DNA from: Phoronis australis
Lineage: Eukaryota > Phoronida > Phoronidae
Direction of reading: 5' to 3'
Assembly: GCA_002633005.1 (NCBI GenBank)
Contig: NMRA01000075.1
Span: forward strand, 821,843 to 885,842
Length of the DNA stretch: 64,000 nucleotides
This document shows positions 37,701 through 49,700 of this stretch, one piece after another. The position numbers and the translations under genes are program-made. Each line of letters opens with the position of its first letter. The stretch's first letter is position 1. Under the pieces are notes generated by a model that saw nothing but the letters and a program-made list of their open reading frames with translations, had not been told where the DNA came from and made no database searches.

Positions 37701-40700
37701 AATCCTAAAGAAATATTTCAGCCATTTTCGGATTTCACGTTTAACTCGTAAACCTTATAGCTACCTCATGAATTGCTAATTAAATATTTTGTTTTGATAA
37801 ACAACAAATTCGTTGGTTTCTGATATATGGATTCACGTATTTGCTCACACTGTACACGTATATCAACTGATTCATGGCTGATTTTTAGCATTTTTTGAAA
37901 ATTAATGATGCTTCAAACAACTCGGTTGCAGGCTGAAGTTGATAAATTCTGTGTCAACCTATTCTGGAATAGTAAAGTACACTACACGATTTTTGGAACA
38001 ACTCTCAGAGATATTGACGGACTTCGGACAGTTCTACAGGCTTCCCAAAAATTCAGTCACGATTCAAATGACTGTAAAAGCTATTATGATAAGGCTAGGC
38101 CATTCCTGTTGAAGCACATGGGTCATTCTTCTCACAAACATCTCAAGCATCGGCTGGTGCAGGTAAAGTCGAAGCAAATGAGTCAATTCTAGGTTGATTG
38201 GCAAATTATATTTAATTGACAACGAAGCCCCGTGATAGTCCTGCCGCATAATCCTTGTCAGATTTGTTAGTAGCGTAACAGAGTTTAGAACAGTGTCTTA
38301 AAAGAAAACATCCCCCCACAGTTAGTGTGTTTCGTTATATTGGCGTGACCACGGATGTTACTAGTGCAGTGTCACCTCCAGTCAGTGTTTAAGTAGCTTA
38401 ATCTTGTTTTTGTATTCTTCCGCAGATGCGTGATTTGTATTATTTGTTTAACCAAAACAAAACTAAGAAATAAGAAAATAACAAAAGGCATTTACTTTTT
38501 AAGTCCCATGTTCATACATTTTACAAATACGCGACTGATGACGTAATGAATTCACGGATGATTCGTCTAAGCCATGTGGGGCCTTGTGCGATTTTGTTCA
38601 TGCGTATTGCTTACGATAAGGACAGAGGGACAAGTTAAGCTCAGATACAGCTTTCGCTCTAATGAATATCCTGACTGGTTATGTCTAACAGCGCCCTCTA
38701 GTGGTCAGCATATGTGATAATTTAATCCAGATAACACCGTTTTCAGAAAATGTTCAACTTAAAACGTCGGTACTTTTGAAATAATGAATTACAAGTAGTT
38801 TACTTAGTACTATAAAAAGAAATAAATTGCCTCGTGAACGTACTCACGAAGTGTCCGCTTACAGCGCAAGATCTGCTGACTGTGTGTTGTTTCAGTACCT
38901 AAAATGCTGATCTACCAAATACTCAGGTTTGGTCAGATTGGTCACGTTGAATTTCGCACTGGTGCATAAAATTTTGCATTTCTTCTTCAGGTGGTATATT
39001 TGATAAACATGAAAAGATGGCATTTGACGCCTGGAAAAACGCCATCAACATGTTCAATTCACGGCAGAGCAGCGTTGCTGTGCTTGAGCCTGTAAGTGTC
39101 TTCCTGGATATGAACGATGTGATGACACAGACTGAATTTACCACTCATTGTAAGTATACAGATATTATCAATAAATTTATACGTCGATAATGTAACCTAT
39201 AGTGTTGTGCACAGTCCGTTTACATCACTAAGTAATGTTTATGTGCTGGTAAATGTGTAATTTGATGACATGAACAATTGTATCTGATTAGTGAATAAAT
39301 TTTCATGGAAAAATTCATGTGGCAAAATCGAGAACTTACAAAAATGACTGAACGTTTTCGACCTCCGGGTTTGCAGTCGTCTTCAGAATGATGGCTGAGT
39401 GGCCTTACGGTCACTCGATGAAACTTACCGCATTGGAGAACGCATTGTATACAACCGATAGACGTATTGGCAATGCCACATTTCATTGGCATCTAAGCTA
39501 TCTTGTGCTTCCAACGAACATTATCCTCCATCAATATACCGTAAATATGGCTTTTGATCGATATGCATTTAATCACCACCTACTTAAAGGTGAAGGCAAC
39601 CTTTTTTCATGTTAGTTTTAGCAAAAATAAGGTTCGTTGATTATCCCAAACATATTTTTCACTTATTTACTGCTTTTCGTAATTTAATTAATTACTCGTC
39701 GTCTACTCCGGAAGTGACGTTTTGGGAGGCAAGAATTTCGCGCCAATTTCTTTTCATATAGTCTGACTGTGAGAGCAGCCGAATCAGTCATTGTTCTACC
39801 TCGGTTGTGATAAGTTCGGTCGTCGTTTGCTTTTGCTTACGAGTCAGTCAACATGCCACGCTCATGCAGCGTACTGGGGTGTACTCATTATCGTCTCACG
39901 TACAGAGAAAGAACTGTCCCACTTGCCCGAGTGTCCCGTGACACACTCCCACTGGAGGGTGACCTGAGCACCCAAACTGCTTACATCCCGCCGCATGACT
40001 CTCTTGCCACACACCTGGCACCTTCCAAATAGCTCCAATACAAGTCCACAATAAACTTATCAAACTTAGGCTCACCGATCTGTTCATTGGATGACGAACT
40101 GTCCTCTTCACTGGGTGTCGAACTGGGCCTGTATTCACTCCCACTACTCAACATCGCTGCAGGGCTGCTTATACATGTAGGCTCTGTGCTAGAGACAACA
40201 GCACAGGGCGAATCACTGCTAGTTCCCGGAATTGCACGCAATGGGATACGTTCGGAGGCACGGGTGACAGTAGATGAAGTGCCTCCAGTCACTGTATATA
40301 GTGGCCACAGCTCGCGAGGCTTTTCGCTTCAAAAACCCACGTCTCGGGGTTGGCGACGGGGCACTGCCGGGAATCAACAGCGACGGTATGGTACCCTTCT
40401 TCAGGCGTTGTTTCGCAGGGACCTTCATCAATTCAGCGTACATATCTGTCATAATCTGACGGCAGAAAATGCTTGCCACACACTCGGTAACCCTCCATTG
40501 CTTTGTACATTGCGTGGACGGGTAGCGCTGCGTAGTTCTTAACATGAACGAGCTAGCCAAGAACGGCGAAGTGTGTCATTCATCGGAAAGCGACGCAAGG
40601 TACCCAAAGCGCGTCTGAGACGATAATGAGTACATCCCGGCACGCAGCAACAGCGTGGCATATTGACAGACTTGTAAACAAAAGCAAACGACGACCGAAC

Positions 40701-43700
40701 TTATCACAAACGAGATAGAACAGTGACTGACTCGACAGCTCTCACAGTCAGACTATATGAAAAGACATTGGCGCGAAACTCTTGGCTCCCAAAACGTCAC
40801 TTCCGGAGTAGAGGACGAGAAATTAATCAATTTACTAAAAGCTGTAGTTAAGTGAAAAATGTGTCTGGAATGATCAAAGAACCTTATTTTTGCTAAAAGT
40901 GACATGAAAAATGGTTGCCTTCGCCTTTAATCGGTACATTCTTAATCTGCGCGTACTTAATCGACACGTACTTTTGTATTTAATAAGTATGTAATTAAAC
41001 GATATGTACTTAATCGATACGTACTTGATGGCACGAACTTAACTGGTTTGTACTGAATCAGTAAATACTTAATCAATATGTACTTAATCGGTGTGTACTA
41101 AATCGGTGTGTACTTAATTGGTATGCACTAAATTGGTAAGTACTGACTCGGTATGTACTTAATCGATGTATACAGTGTACTTAATCCACGAGTACTTCAC
41201 TGTTGCGTAATAACTTTGTGCTTACTTACCTTGTGTGTACTTACTTAGTGTGTACTTAATCGGTGCATACTTAATGGGTGCGTACTTAAGTGGTGATTGC
41301 TTTACGCTGGTCCTCCTAAGGACAAGGGGACATGACACTCTGGACCACTTCGGGGTTGTTTAGAGCATTCCATGTGGCAAGTACGACCAATGTATACCCA
41401 TGTAATGGAGCGCCAGCTCGGCTGAGTCTGAGTGAACAGAGATATGAGGTGGAGTGCACACACACGCAACTGTTCACATACGATCTCAGAAATGGTTGCC
41501 GGACCGGAACACATCGGACACCATAGATTATTACGCTGTTCACAACGGCAAAATGGCACCCTTTTCCGTTTCCGTCGTGCTTGCCTGCTGTAGGTGAATG
41601 AATCGTGACAACTGCATAAATGTCATTGTTGTCCACATGGTTAAGTGACAAGTGAGCTGTAGTTGAATATATTCCATACATGTAATTACCTAAAGAAGCA
41701 ATTTGTCGAATCATTACCAACAGTTCAAAGGAAGGAGGACGTAGAAAAAAAACTCAAGAAGTGCTTTAGTGAATAGTCATATACCGGGCAATGAAACAGG
41801 TTGGACTAAAAGAAACATTAATTAACCCATGCATTTTATTTCAGCAATGCTATCACCCACAAAATAACTCGTTTGGGTATTAACATGGATGGGAAACTAC
41901 GAGATTATTTTGTTAGTACATGTATCTGTGTAGAAAGTAATGCGATATTCTATGTAATTTATATCCTATGGCGGCCACAACTTACCAAAAGTCTACAGTA
42001 TACGTTGCATCTGGCGAAAATTTTTGACGATTTCCATGTCACTCTCGTTGAAACATCTCAAGAGTCCTGATAATTGGTCGGTGCAATCTTTCGCTTTTTC
42101 GCTGAACACCACAATGAAGACGGATGCAAAATGGTTTCTTTAGCATACTATAGTTACAAATGAACCTTAACAATTGGTTACAAATTATGTAACCTGGTTA
42201 AACTATTTAAATGTTCCGTTCCTTCTATTTTACAACCGGTGTAAAACGTATTGTGTCCGGCTAATGTAGTGTTCGGCTTGCATGTCCTCCAATGGAACAT
42301 CCGGGTAATTTATCGAATAACGGGCCCGTGTGCTGGGACTCTCCTTACAACTTCACCGTACAACAATCACGTCTCTCCATGTCTCCATTTCTAGTTTGTA
42401 ACATCGCTTCCCGCGGCGTCGTCGCCATGTTCGGTTCCGTGCATCCTAATATACAAGAGTCTTTGATGTCCTACACCAGCCGTCTTCACATGCCATTCAT
42501 CACGCACAGCAACGCCTACCTTGGATACAATAACAACTCGTTCGTACTCAATCTTCAACCCCGCTACACCAGTGCACTGGTTGACGTTATAGCAGATTTA
42601 AATTGGAAGTCACTTCATTACGTTTATGAAGATTTTTCAGGTATGCATAACGAAGACGCGTCTTCTCTTTTGTTTCGAAATGACTTTTATTTGCACAATT
42701 GTCTAACTTCTATTTTTGTAACAGTAAGTCAGACTGGTTGAGTCCCATATGTGAAGCGATCTAAAAAGTCTTGCGCATATTGTTACCATGGCGGCAACAT
42801 TGTGTATGTTTCATAAAAAGACAATGTCACGTGACCCAATCAATGACAATTTGGTATAAAGTTAAAAATAAATATCCCTAAGCGTTTTGATTTCAAGAAA
42901 TATACACTTAACAGAACTACTTTCTACAGTTTTCTAGACGTTTGGCTTTATGCCCAAAGTTCACGACAAGACCCCTGTGATGATAGTTGCTACTGCAGGG
43001 GTCTATTGCTATTGTTAATGTTATGATTATAATTGATATTGATAGGGTGTTATGGAGATGTAGCTTTAGGTATCACTACCTAGGAATAAGGTTGAAGAAA
43101 TTGTTGTTATATTTGGTACAACATAGGTGTGGTGTTAATGTGACGACTGTGTTTGACCTTATGTATGTATGATGTTGCATGCAATGATTATACATGCCAA
43201 ACTAGATGCACTAAGTACAGTGTTAATTGGATTGTTGTATTTAACACAAGATGGAGGTCTACCAGGCTTGCGTCCTCACCACTTTCCTATACAGCAGGGA
43301 ATCATGGTCGCTATACACCCGTCAAGAGCGCATTACTCAACTCCTTTTAAATGCGTTGCTTAAGAAATATATTCGACATCAAATGGCAGGATTGTGTCTT
43401 CAACAAAAACTTCTAACCCAGGCGGGACTGCCTGTTATGTACGCAATGCTTACCCAGAGGTGCCTCCGTTGGCCTGGCCACGTGAGGCGCATGGACGATG
43501 GGCAAGTGCCAAAGGGCATAATTTATGGAGAGCTTGCCACTAGAACCAGACCTGCAGGAAGGCCCATACTTCGTTCTAAAGATGTTTACAAGCGTGATAT
43601 AAGGATGGGAAACATCATCGCCGCAGACTGGGAAGCTGGGGCCTCCGATCTCTGCAGGTGAAGGTCGACTCTCAAGTCATGCATCAAAATCAGTGAGCAA

Positions 43701-46700
43701 AGAAGAGAAGAAAAACCGGCTCTACTTAAAGAACACAGGCGTCAGAACACATCCTCTGCTCCTACTGATCAAGATCAAGTACATGTACACATCTGCGACA
43801 ACTGCAAGGGAGTAGAATAGGACTTTTTAGCAGGCGACGCTGCAATCCAACTAATGACTGAGAGAGGGCGCATATCCATTGTCTCTCGAGACAGACGGCT
43901 GCCAACCAGATATAGAGTTAATCGGATTATTGTATTTGACACAAGATAGATATAATGTTGATTGGACGATAGAATTCTGGCCTAGATCCTAGGTATAATG
44001 TTGATTAGAATACTTTATTTGTGCCTAGAAAGATAGGGTGTTATTTGGACGACAGCAGGGAAATAAAGTTTTAATTGAATGATTGCATTTGATGCTAGAT
44101 ACGTATAAGGTCGATTGGATTATTGTATTTGACTCTAGATATGTAGTGTCAATTGGGTGATTGTATTTGACGCTAAATGGGCAAAGTGTTAACTGAATGA
44201 TTGTATTTGACACTAGATAGGTAAAGTGTTGATTTGATGATTGATTTTGATACTAGATAGGTATAGTATTACTTGGGTGTTTGCACTGTATATGTATAAC
44301 ATTAGTACAATGATTGAAGTTGATACTAAGTAGGTATATTGTTAATAATTATAAGTATAGTGTTAATGGGATGGTTCTTGTTGATACTGTATAGGTATGA
44401 TGTTAGTGGAAAGACTACAGTAGATACGATGTAGCTGCAACGTTAATGCAATAGTGATAAATGATAGTATGTATGCAAAACTGTAATGCTTTGATTATAA
44501 TTAATACTATATAGATATAACGTTATTGAAATGACAATAGTAAAAAACTATACAGGTATAACGGTAATGCAATGAGTAAAGTTGATATCACATATTAGGT
44601 AAACTGTTAACATAAAGATCATAGTTGGCACTACATGTACCTCAACATAGTCTTGATTTATAGATGTAGTGATAATAAGTTGAGTTTAGTGGCACTTCAT
44701 TTTTTCGGTAGATTTTGTAAATACTTCACTGAGACTGTTCACGTGACGGATCTCTTCCTATATGTATGTACTTGCGCGTTAGGCTGCAAGTTTTCTCTAG
44801 AAAAAAGATAACAAAGATGAAAGAACCGGTGACTGTGCATTGAACTTGTAACATCTCCTGAAAATATTTAAATAACAACAATATTTCATATTTTAGCTAC
44901 CGAGGAATCGGCGCCTGAGTTCCACACAACATAATATTTAGCAATTGAAAACTGAGACAGAACTGCCATATAATTAACAGTCCTGTTCCGGATGTTACGA
45001 TTGATACCTGACTGCATGCTGAGTGTTACTCACACTGTTGCAATTGTATTACTTTAAACTATTTTCCGAAAGTTCGATGATCGAACCAGCTATCGACGTT
45101 GAGTCGACATTGACCTACCTTTTGAACTTTCCATGTCAGAGGTCGCTGTTGAAGTAGTGCGGGAGGTGAATACGGAAAAAATATTACATGGCCGTATTTT
45201 CCTTGACTGATTCAACGAGTGTGCGATAAATTGTTTATGCAATGATTATAGTTGTCTCTAATGAGATTCAATTTTATAATAATGAATATAGCTACCGTTA
45301 CTGAGGCATCATATAGTTGTCAGTACATAGCTAAATTGTTAAATTATTTTTTCATTTCGACACTACACACTGTAAGTAAAGTGTTACGGTAATGGTTATA
45401 TTTGGCACTACATACAGTAGGTATGTTTTAGCGTAATTTTATAGCTGATACAGCATCAGTATAACTTTGAACCTATGACTATTGTTTATATTTAACCCAA
45501 CGAATATAGTTGATGCTTTACAGAGTAATAACATGCATTAATGACACCACATATGCATAGTGTTAATGCAATGAATATATTTGGGGCCACATGTAGTATC
45601 AATGTAATGATTGCATACTTCGTAAGTATAAAATATAGTAGTAGTATGTGTCTATAGGTGTTACTACCTCGGTATCGTGTTCGTTTAATAGATGTGGTTG
45701 TTGCTCCTTAGGTCTAGAATGACTATAGTTGGCGTTAAATGTAGTGTAAATCTACCGATTGTTACTACGTAAGTATAATATTAGTATGTGATTATAGGTG
45801 TCACTACCCAGGTATCGTGTTCATGTAACGATTGTAGTTGTTGCTGATTGCGTCTAGAATTAAGGCAGTGATTATTGTTGGCGCTACATTTAGTGTTGAT
45901 ATAATAATTGCTACTCGTACGTCTAGTGCTAGTTACAGTAGATGATAATGGGTTTCATTAACCGAGTATGGTGTTCATGAAATCAGTACTGATACCTGTA
46001 GTTGGCAATACCCAGGCATTGCCTTGAAGAAATACTCATTACTGACACTATTGACGAATATGGTGTTATTGTGAAAATTGTGGTTTTTTACTACCTTAGA
46101 ATGTCCTTCGTACTGACAACACTATGACTGTAAGAGTCACTGTGCGAATGAACAATGATTCCATTCGTTTCAGGGCTGAAAAGAGCACAGGAACTGATTT
46201 CGGCCTTCGCTGACGTCGACTGTCAAACACACGTCTATCTTAAAAGGTTGCACAACATTACTAGTGCAAAAGACGAGATTGTATCTTTGACACGTTGGAG
46301 TAACAATGATAGGACTAACATATTGTTAGACCTTAGTGCGGAAGACACCAAATATCTCATACATAACATGGTACAGCGTTACAGCAGATTACCTGGCACT
46401 TAATGATAAATTTTTGGAAAAGTGGCTGCGTATTTTTGGAAACTGTGGCGCTAAAATTATCCTTCATACTCTGCTCATATGGCTAGTTACCAACAAAGGC
46501 ACCCGGCGTTAAATGATAGGGTGGACTTGTAATCCCAATTTATAATTTCTTGTCAAAATAAAAATGCTTCATCATAATGTATTACATACATATTCCGGAA
46601 CAATTCAACAGATTTTCAAAACATGTAAACAGTTATCAAAAATACGCCCATAGGGGTAGTATTGGAAAATTATCCGAAAATACGCCCAACTTTTGTTGTT

Positions 46701-49700
46701 ATAACTCCAAATGCCGCAAGGTAGACATACGCTGCTCGTCATCACAAACATTGCCACACCCATCATATACGCTATTACCGTCATCATCACGATCAGCTGC
46801 AGAGTTGTTGCTGACCGGACCTCAGCACGTGCTTTTGACGTCATAGATAATTAGTTCCATGCTTTGTGAGCTCCAGCCAGCACTGCGAATATCTGTTGTT
46901 GCATGTGCTTCATGTATTTTCATCCATTCTTTGTGCTTTTCGTCTGAGTGGCTAGATCTTTTTGCCGGCTTGTTATAGTGGTAGCCATGTCTTGTGCATA
47001 TTCTAACGATTACTTACATTCAACAGATGCATACTACTAAGAAAACACTACAGCGGATTCAGTTCGTGGTCTGCGGTCTGGTAAGTGAATCTTCATTAAA
47101 GGAGAATGCCACCCGATTCAATTAGCCTGTTTTACCGTCTTAATCGCTCTACATCCACATCGCCTCTTATACGGTCGACCTCACCACCTTGCCGCGAGGT
47201 GTCGCGTTAACCTGTGAGAAAGGTGATAAGCGACGCAGCGACGCCAGTGGTTCATCTGCAGAGTGAATGCCGCTATATTGTGATGCATCGTTCCCGCTTG
47301 TCCGAACTATGAAGCTGCGAAGAAAGCGGGTATATCGTTTTTCCGACATTCTCGAGAGCCCGAAATGTTTAGGAAGTGGCTCGCGGTAGTGAAGAATGAA
47401 AAGTACGCTGTTAATAGCAAATATGAGGCCGCTAAATATCTCCGTGTCTGTGGCCGGTATTTTGTCGACAGTAATTTCTCTGACGAATACTGGCTTACCA
47501 AAGTACTATCCATATGTTCCGTTGGCTGTGCATGTTCACGGCGCCTCTTTAGTATTTCTTAATAAGTGTATTTCGGTTCGAACTGATAGCCTGTGAAACC
47601 TAACGATCCGACCCGTGAAGTCTTCGTCGGATGAGCTCCTTGACTAAGTCGGGATTGGCGCCAGGCGACTTGCTATGTATACGTTTGTTATTCTGCGTTC
47701 TGTTCCAAAATGAATTATTCTCACCCTAACCAATGCTCATATAAAACTGAAACAAAGTCTGTCTCATTTGATACAATTTGTAATGCATTTGGAGTATTTG
47801 TGAGTGCAAATATTTTGAGATGCCAGCAATGAATAAACCACTGTTTTACCGGCTTTAGATGGGCACCGACGCCGTGTGAGCGCACGCTTATTCAGTGTTG
47901 CTGACAGAAAGCTGTTGTGAGACAATAACTCGATTTTATATGCTATGGTCACATGTTAGGGGAATCTTTATTTAGATATACAAATTCATTATTCAAATCA
48001 TTGTTCCTGCACAACCTTTACCCTGACTGTTCTGTGGAAGGGGAACTTGACTTCGCGGTCCCCGACAAGTAAAGTAGATTTTCAGTTTTGTGGCTAAATT
48101 ACCTAAATAATTACATAGACATTATTTCTTGGGCTCACTATTATAGTCTTTTCGTGACTGGAGGTTTAGTGTACGTGTTGTCTAGTCAAGGCGGCCGCGA
48201 CGGGCTTCCGACCTATTGGCGGTGAGTAATAAGCGTCTTGTGTGTTTAGAACTGAAAAAATCGCAAGTCTAAAAGTTCAACACACAGCTATGTTTCCCCG
48301 TCTGTATTTCACGGAAGAATGATTCGAATTTATCACCAAGCAGACCCAAACTCCCGCGATCGACCATGGTAAATTGGTCTCAGTACCGAACTCTGTAGGC
48401 TATGGTACGTTCAAATACCTATAAATTCGTAACAGTGAAATAAAACAACACGTCTGAACTTGATGTGTTTGTAAGGGGTTAACGCCGAATTTTGATGATT
48501 CATTGGTGTAAAACGACGAATTCAAGCGATAAGTTGACACAAGTAAGCGTGTTGTGAACGGCTGAACAGACTGCGTTAGAACCGATTGCGTCATTGGTTA
48601 ATTTCAGCACCTCCGTCTCCCGTTAGGTGTGAGGTAAAACAACTGAAGTAGCTGTTATCGAGTGGAACTACTCGATCTAAATTCATACAAAATAGGTTGT
48701 TTTTTGGTGGCATTCTCCTTTAACGTTACTCCATACAGGTAGCCACATTACGAAGTACCGGCACAATGCCGATGATGCAGTTATGATTTGCAACATCCTT
48801 CTTTTACTGTCACGTGCATGTCTAATGATAACTACATAACGTTCAGGATAATCCCACTGTAGCATCTCTTTAGAATTCAAATGGTTGTGACTGAAACCAA
48901 ACATGGCAAATCTAAGGTTTGTCTTGCATAGATTTTTTTGAAAACAGAAGGTGATTGCTAGTCGTTGTCTACACATTTTAAAGCCAGCAATGACTGAATC
49001 TTCTTCCGCAGCACATAGGTGACTGAAACTGTGTTGAATCCTTTTGAGCACAAAATGTAGACAGGCATTTGTCTCTTACATACTACAGCTCTCGTTTCTG
49101 CTGTGTTTACATTGTTCAGATAACCTGCAAAACTCGGGGCGTTTTTGAACAAATGATGTACAAAATGAGAAATTTAAAACGAAAATCTCGATGCCTTTGT
49201 AGACTATGTTAAGGCATCTTGAGAATGCTACAGGACGTCACACCTTCTGCGCAATACATGTAACTTAAAGTAATGCTAAAAAATAATGCTCATTTTACAT
49301 AGGTATAGACAATGTGATTAACACAGACGAGGGTGAGGGTTCCAACCGAGCATCAACTGGTTATTTCATAACCACAGTGGCCGCACATGCAGTAAACAAT
49401 TGTCTTCCCTAGTGGACACCGTGCTACATTGTTTGTAGACACTGCCTTTCATATTTTGTGCATATGCTACCATGTAAACGTCGTCACTGGTTAATACCCA
49501 CGTTTGGAAGGCGAGCCTTATCGTAAATTCCGTCACCAGCAGTGCTTTTTTTTCTTGAACGGTTTGAGAATCTTCGTACATGTAATTTAATATGTGTGTC
49601 TTTTAACCGCGCTTTGGTTCACGCGTTGTACGTATTTTTTCAGAAGTAATGTTTTAAATAAGAATAGCAACTAGATGTAACAGCTTTCAAGGTTGACAAT

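Larger units (their letters stand above)
39588..40926 (-). mobile_element. Kolobok transposon with long inverted arms (family B)
   Basis: A 1339-bp element flanked by TTAA (39584-39587, 40927-40930), ends AGGTGAAGGCAACC and GGTTGCCTTCGCCT. Inverted arms of about 311 bp (39588-39898 and 40617-40926) match closely. Coding remains read on the minus strand: THAP finger first (from 40661), then a short piece of Kolobok transposase (about 40070-39896). The rest of the transposase is deleted, so the copy is non-autonomous. It sits in receptor intron 2 (39150-42394), in a TTAA at the edge of a minisatellite whose units contain TTAA. Confidence 0.88.

Noticed and set aside
41316-41720. 134-codon minus-strand ORF in receptor intron 2
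   Set aside because: No recognisable domain and overlapping alternative frames; it is probably chance.
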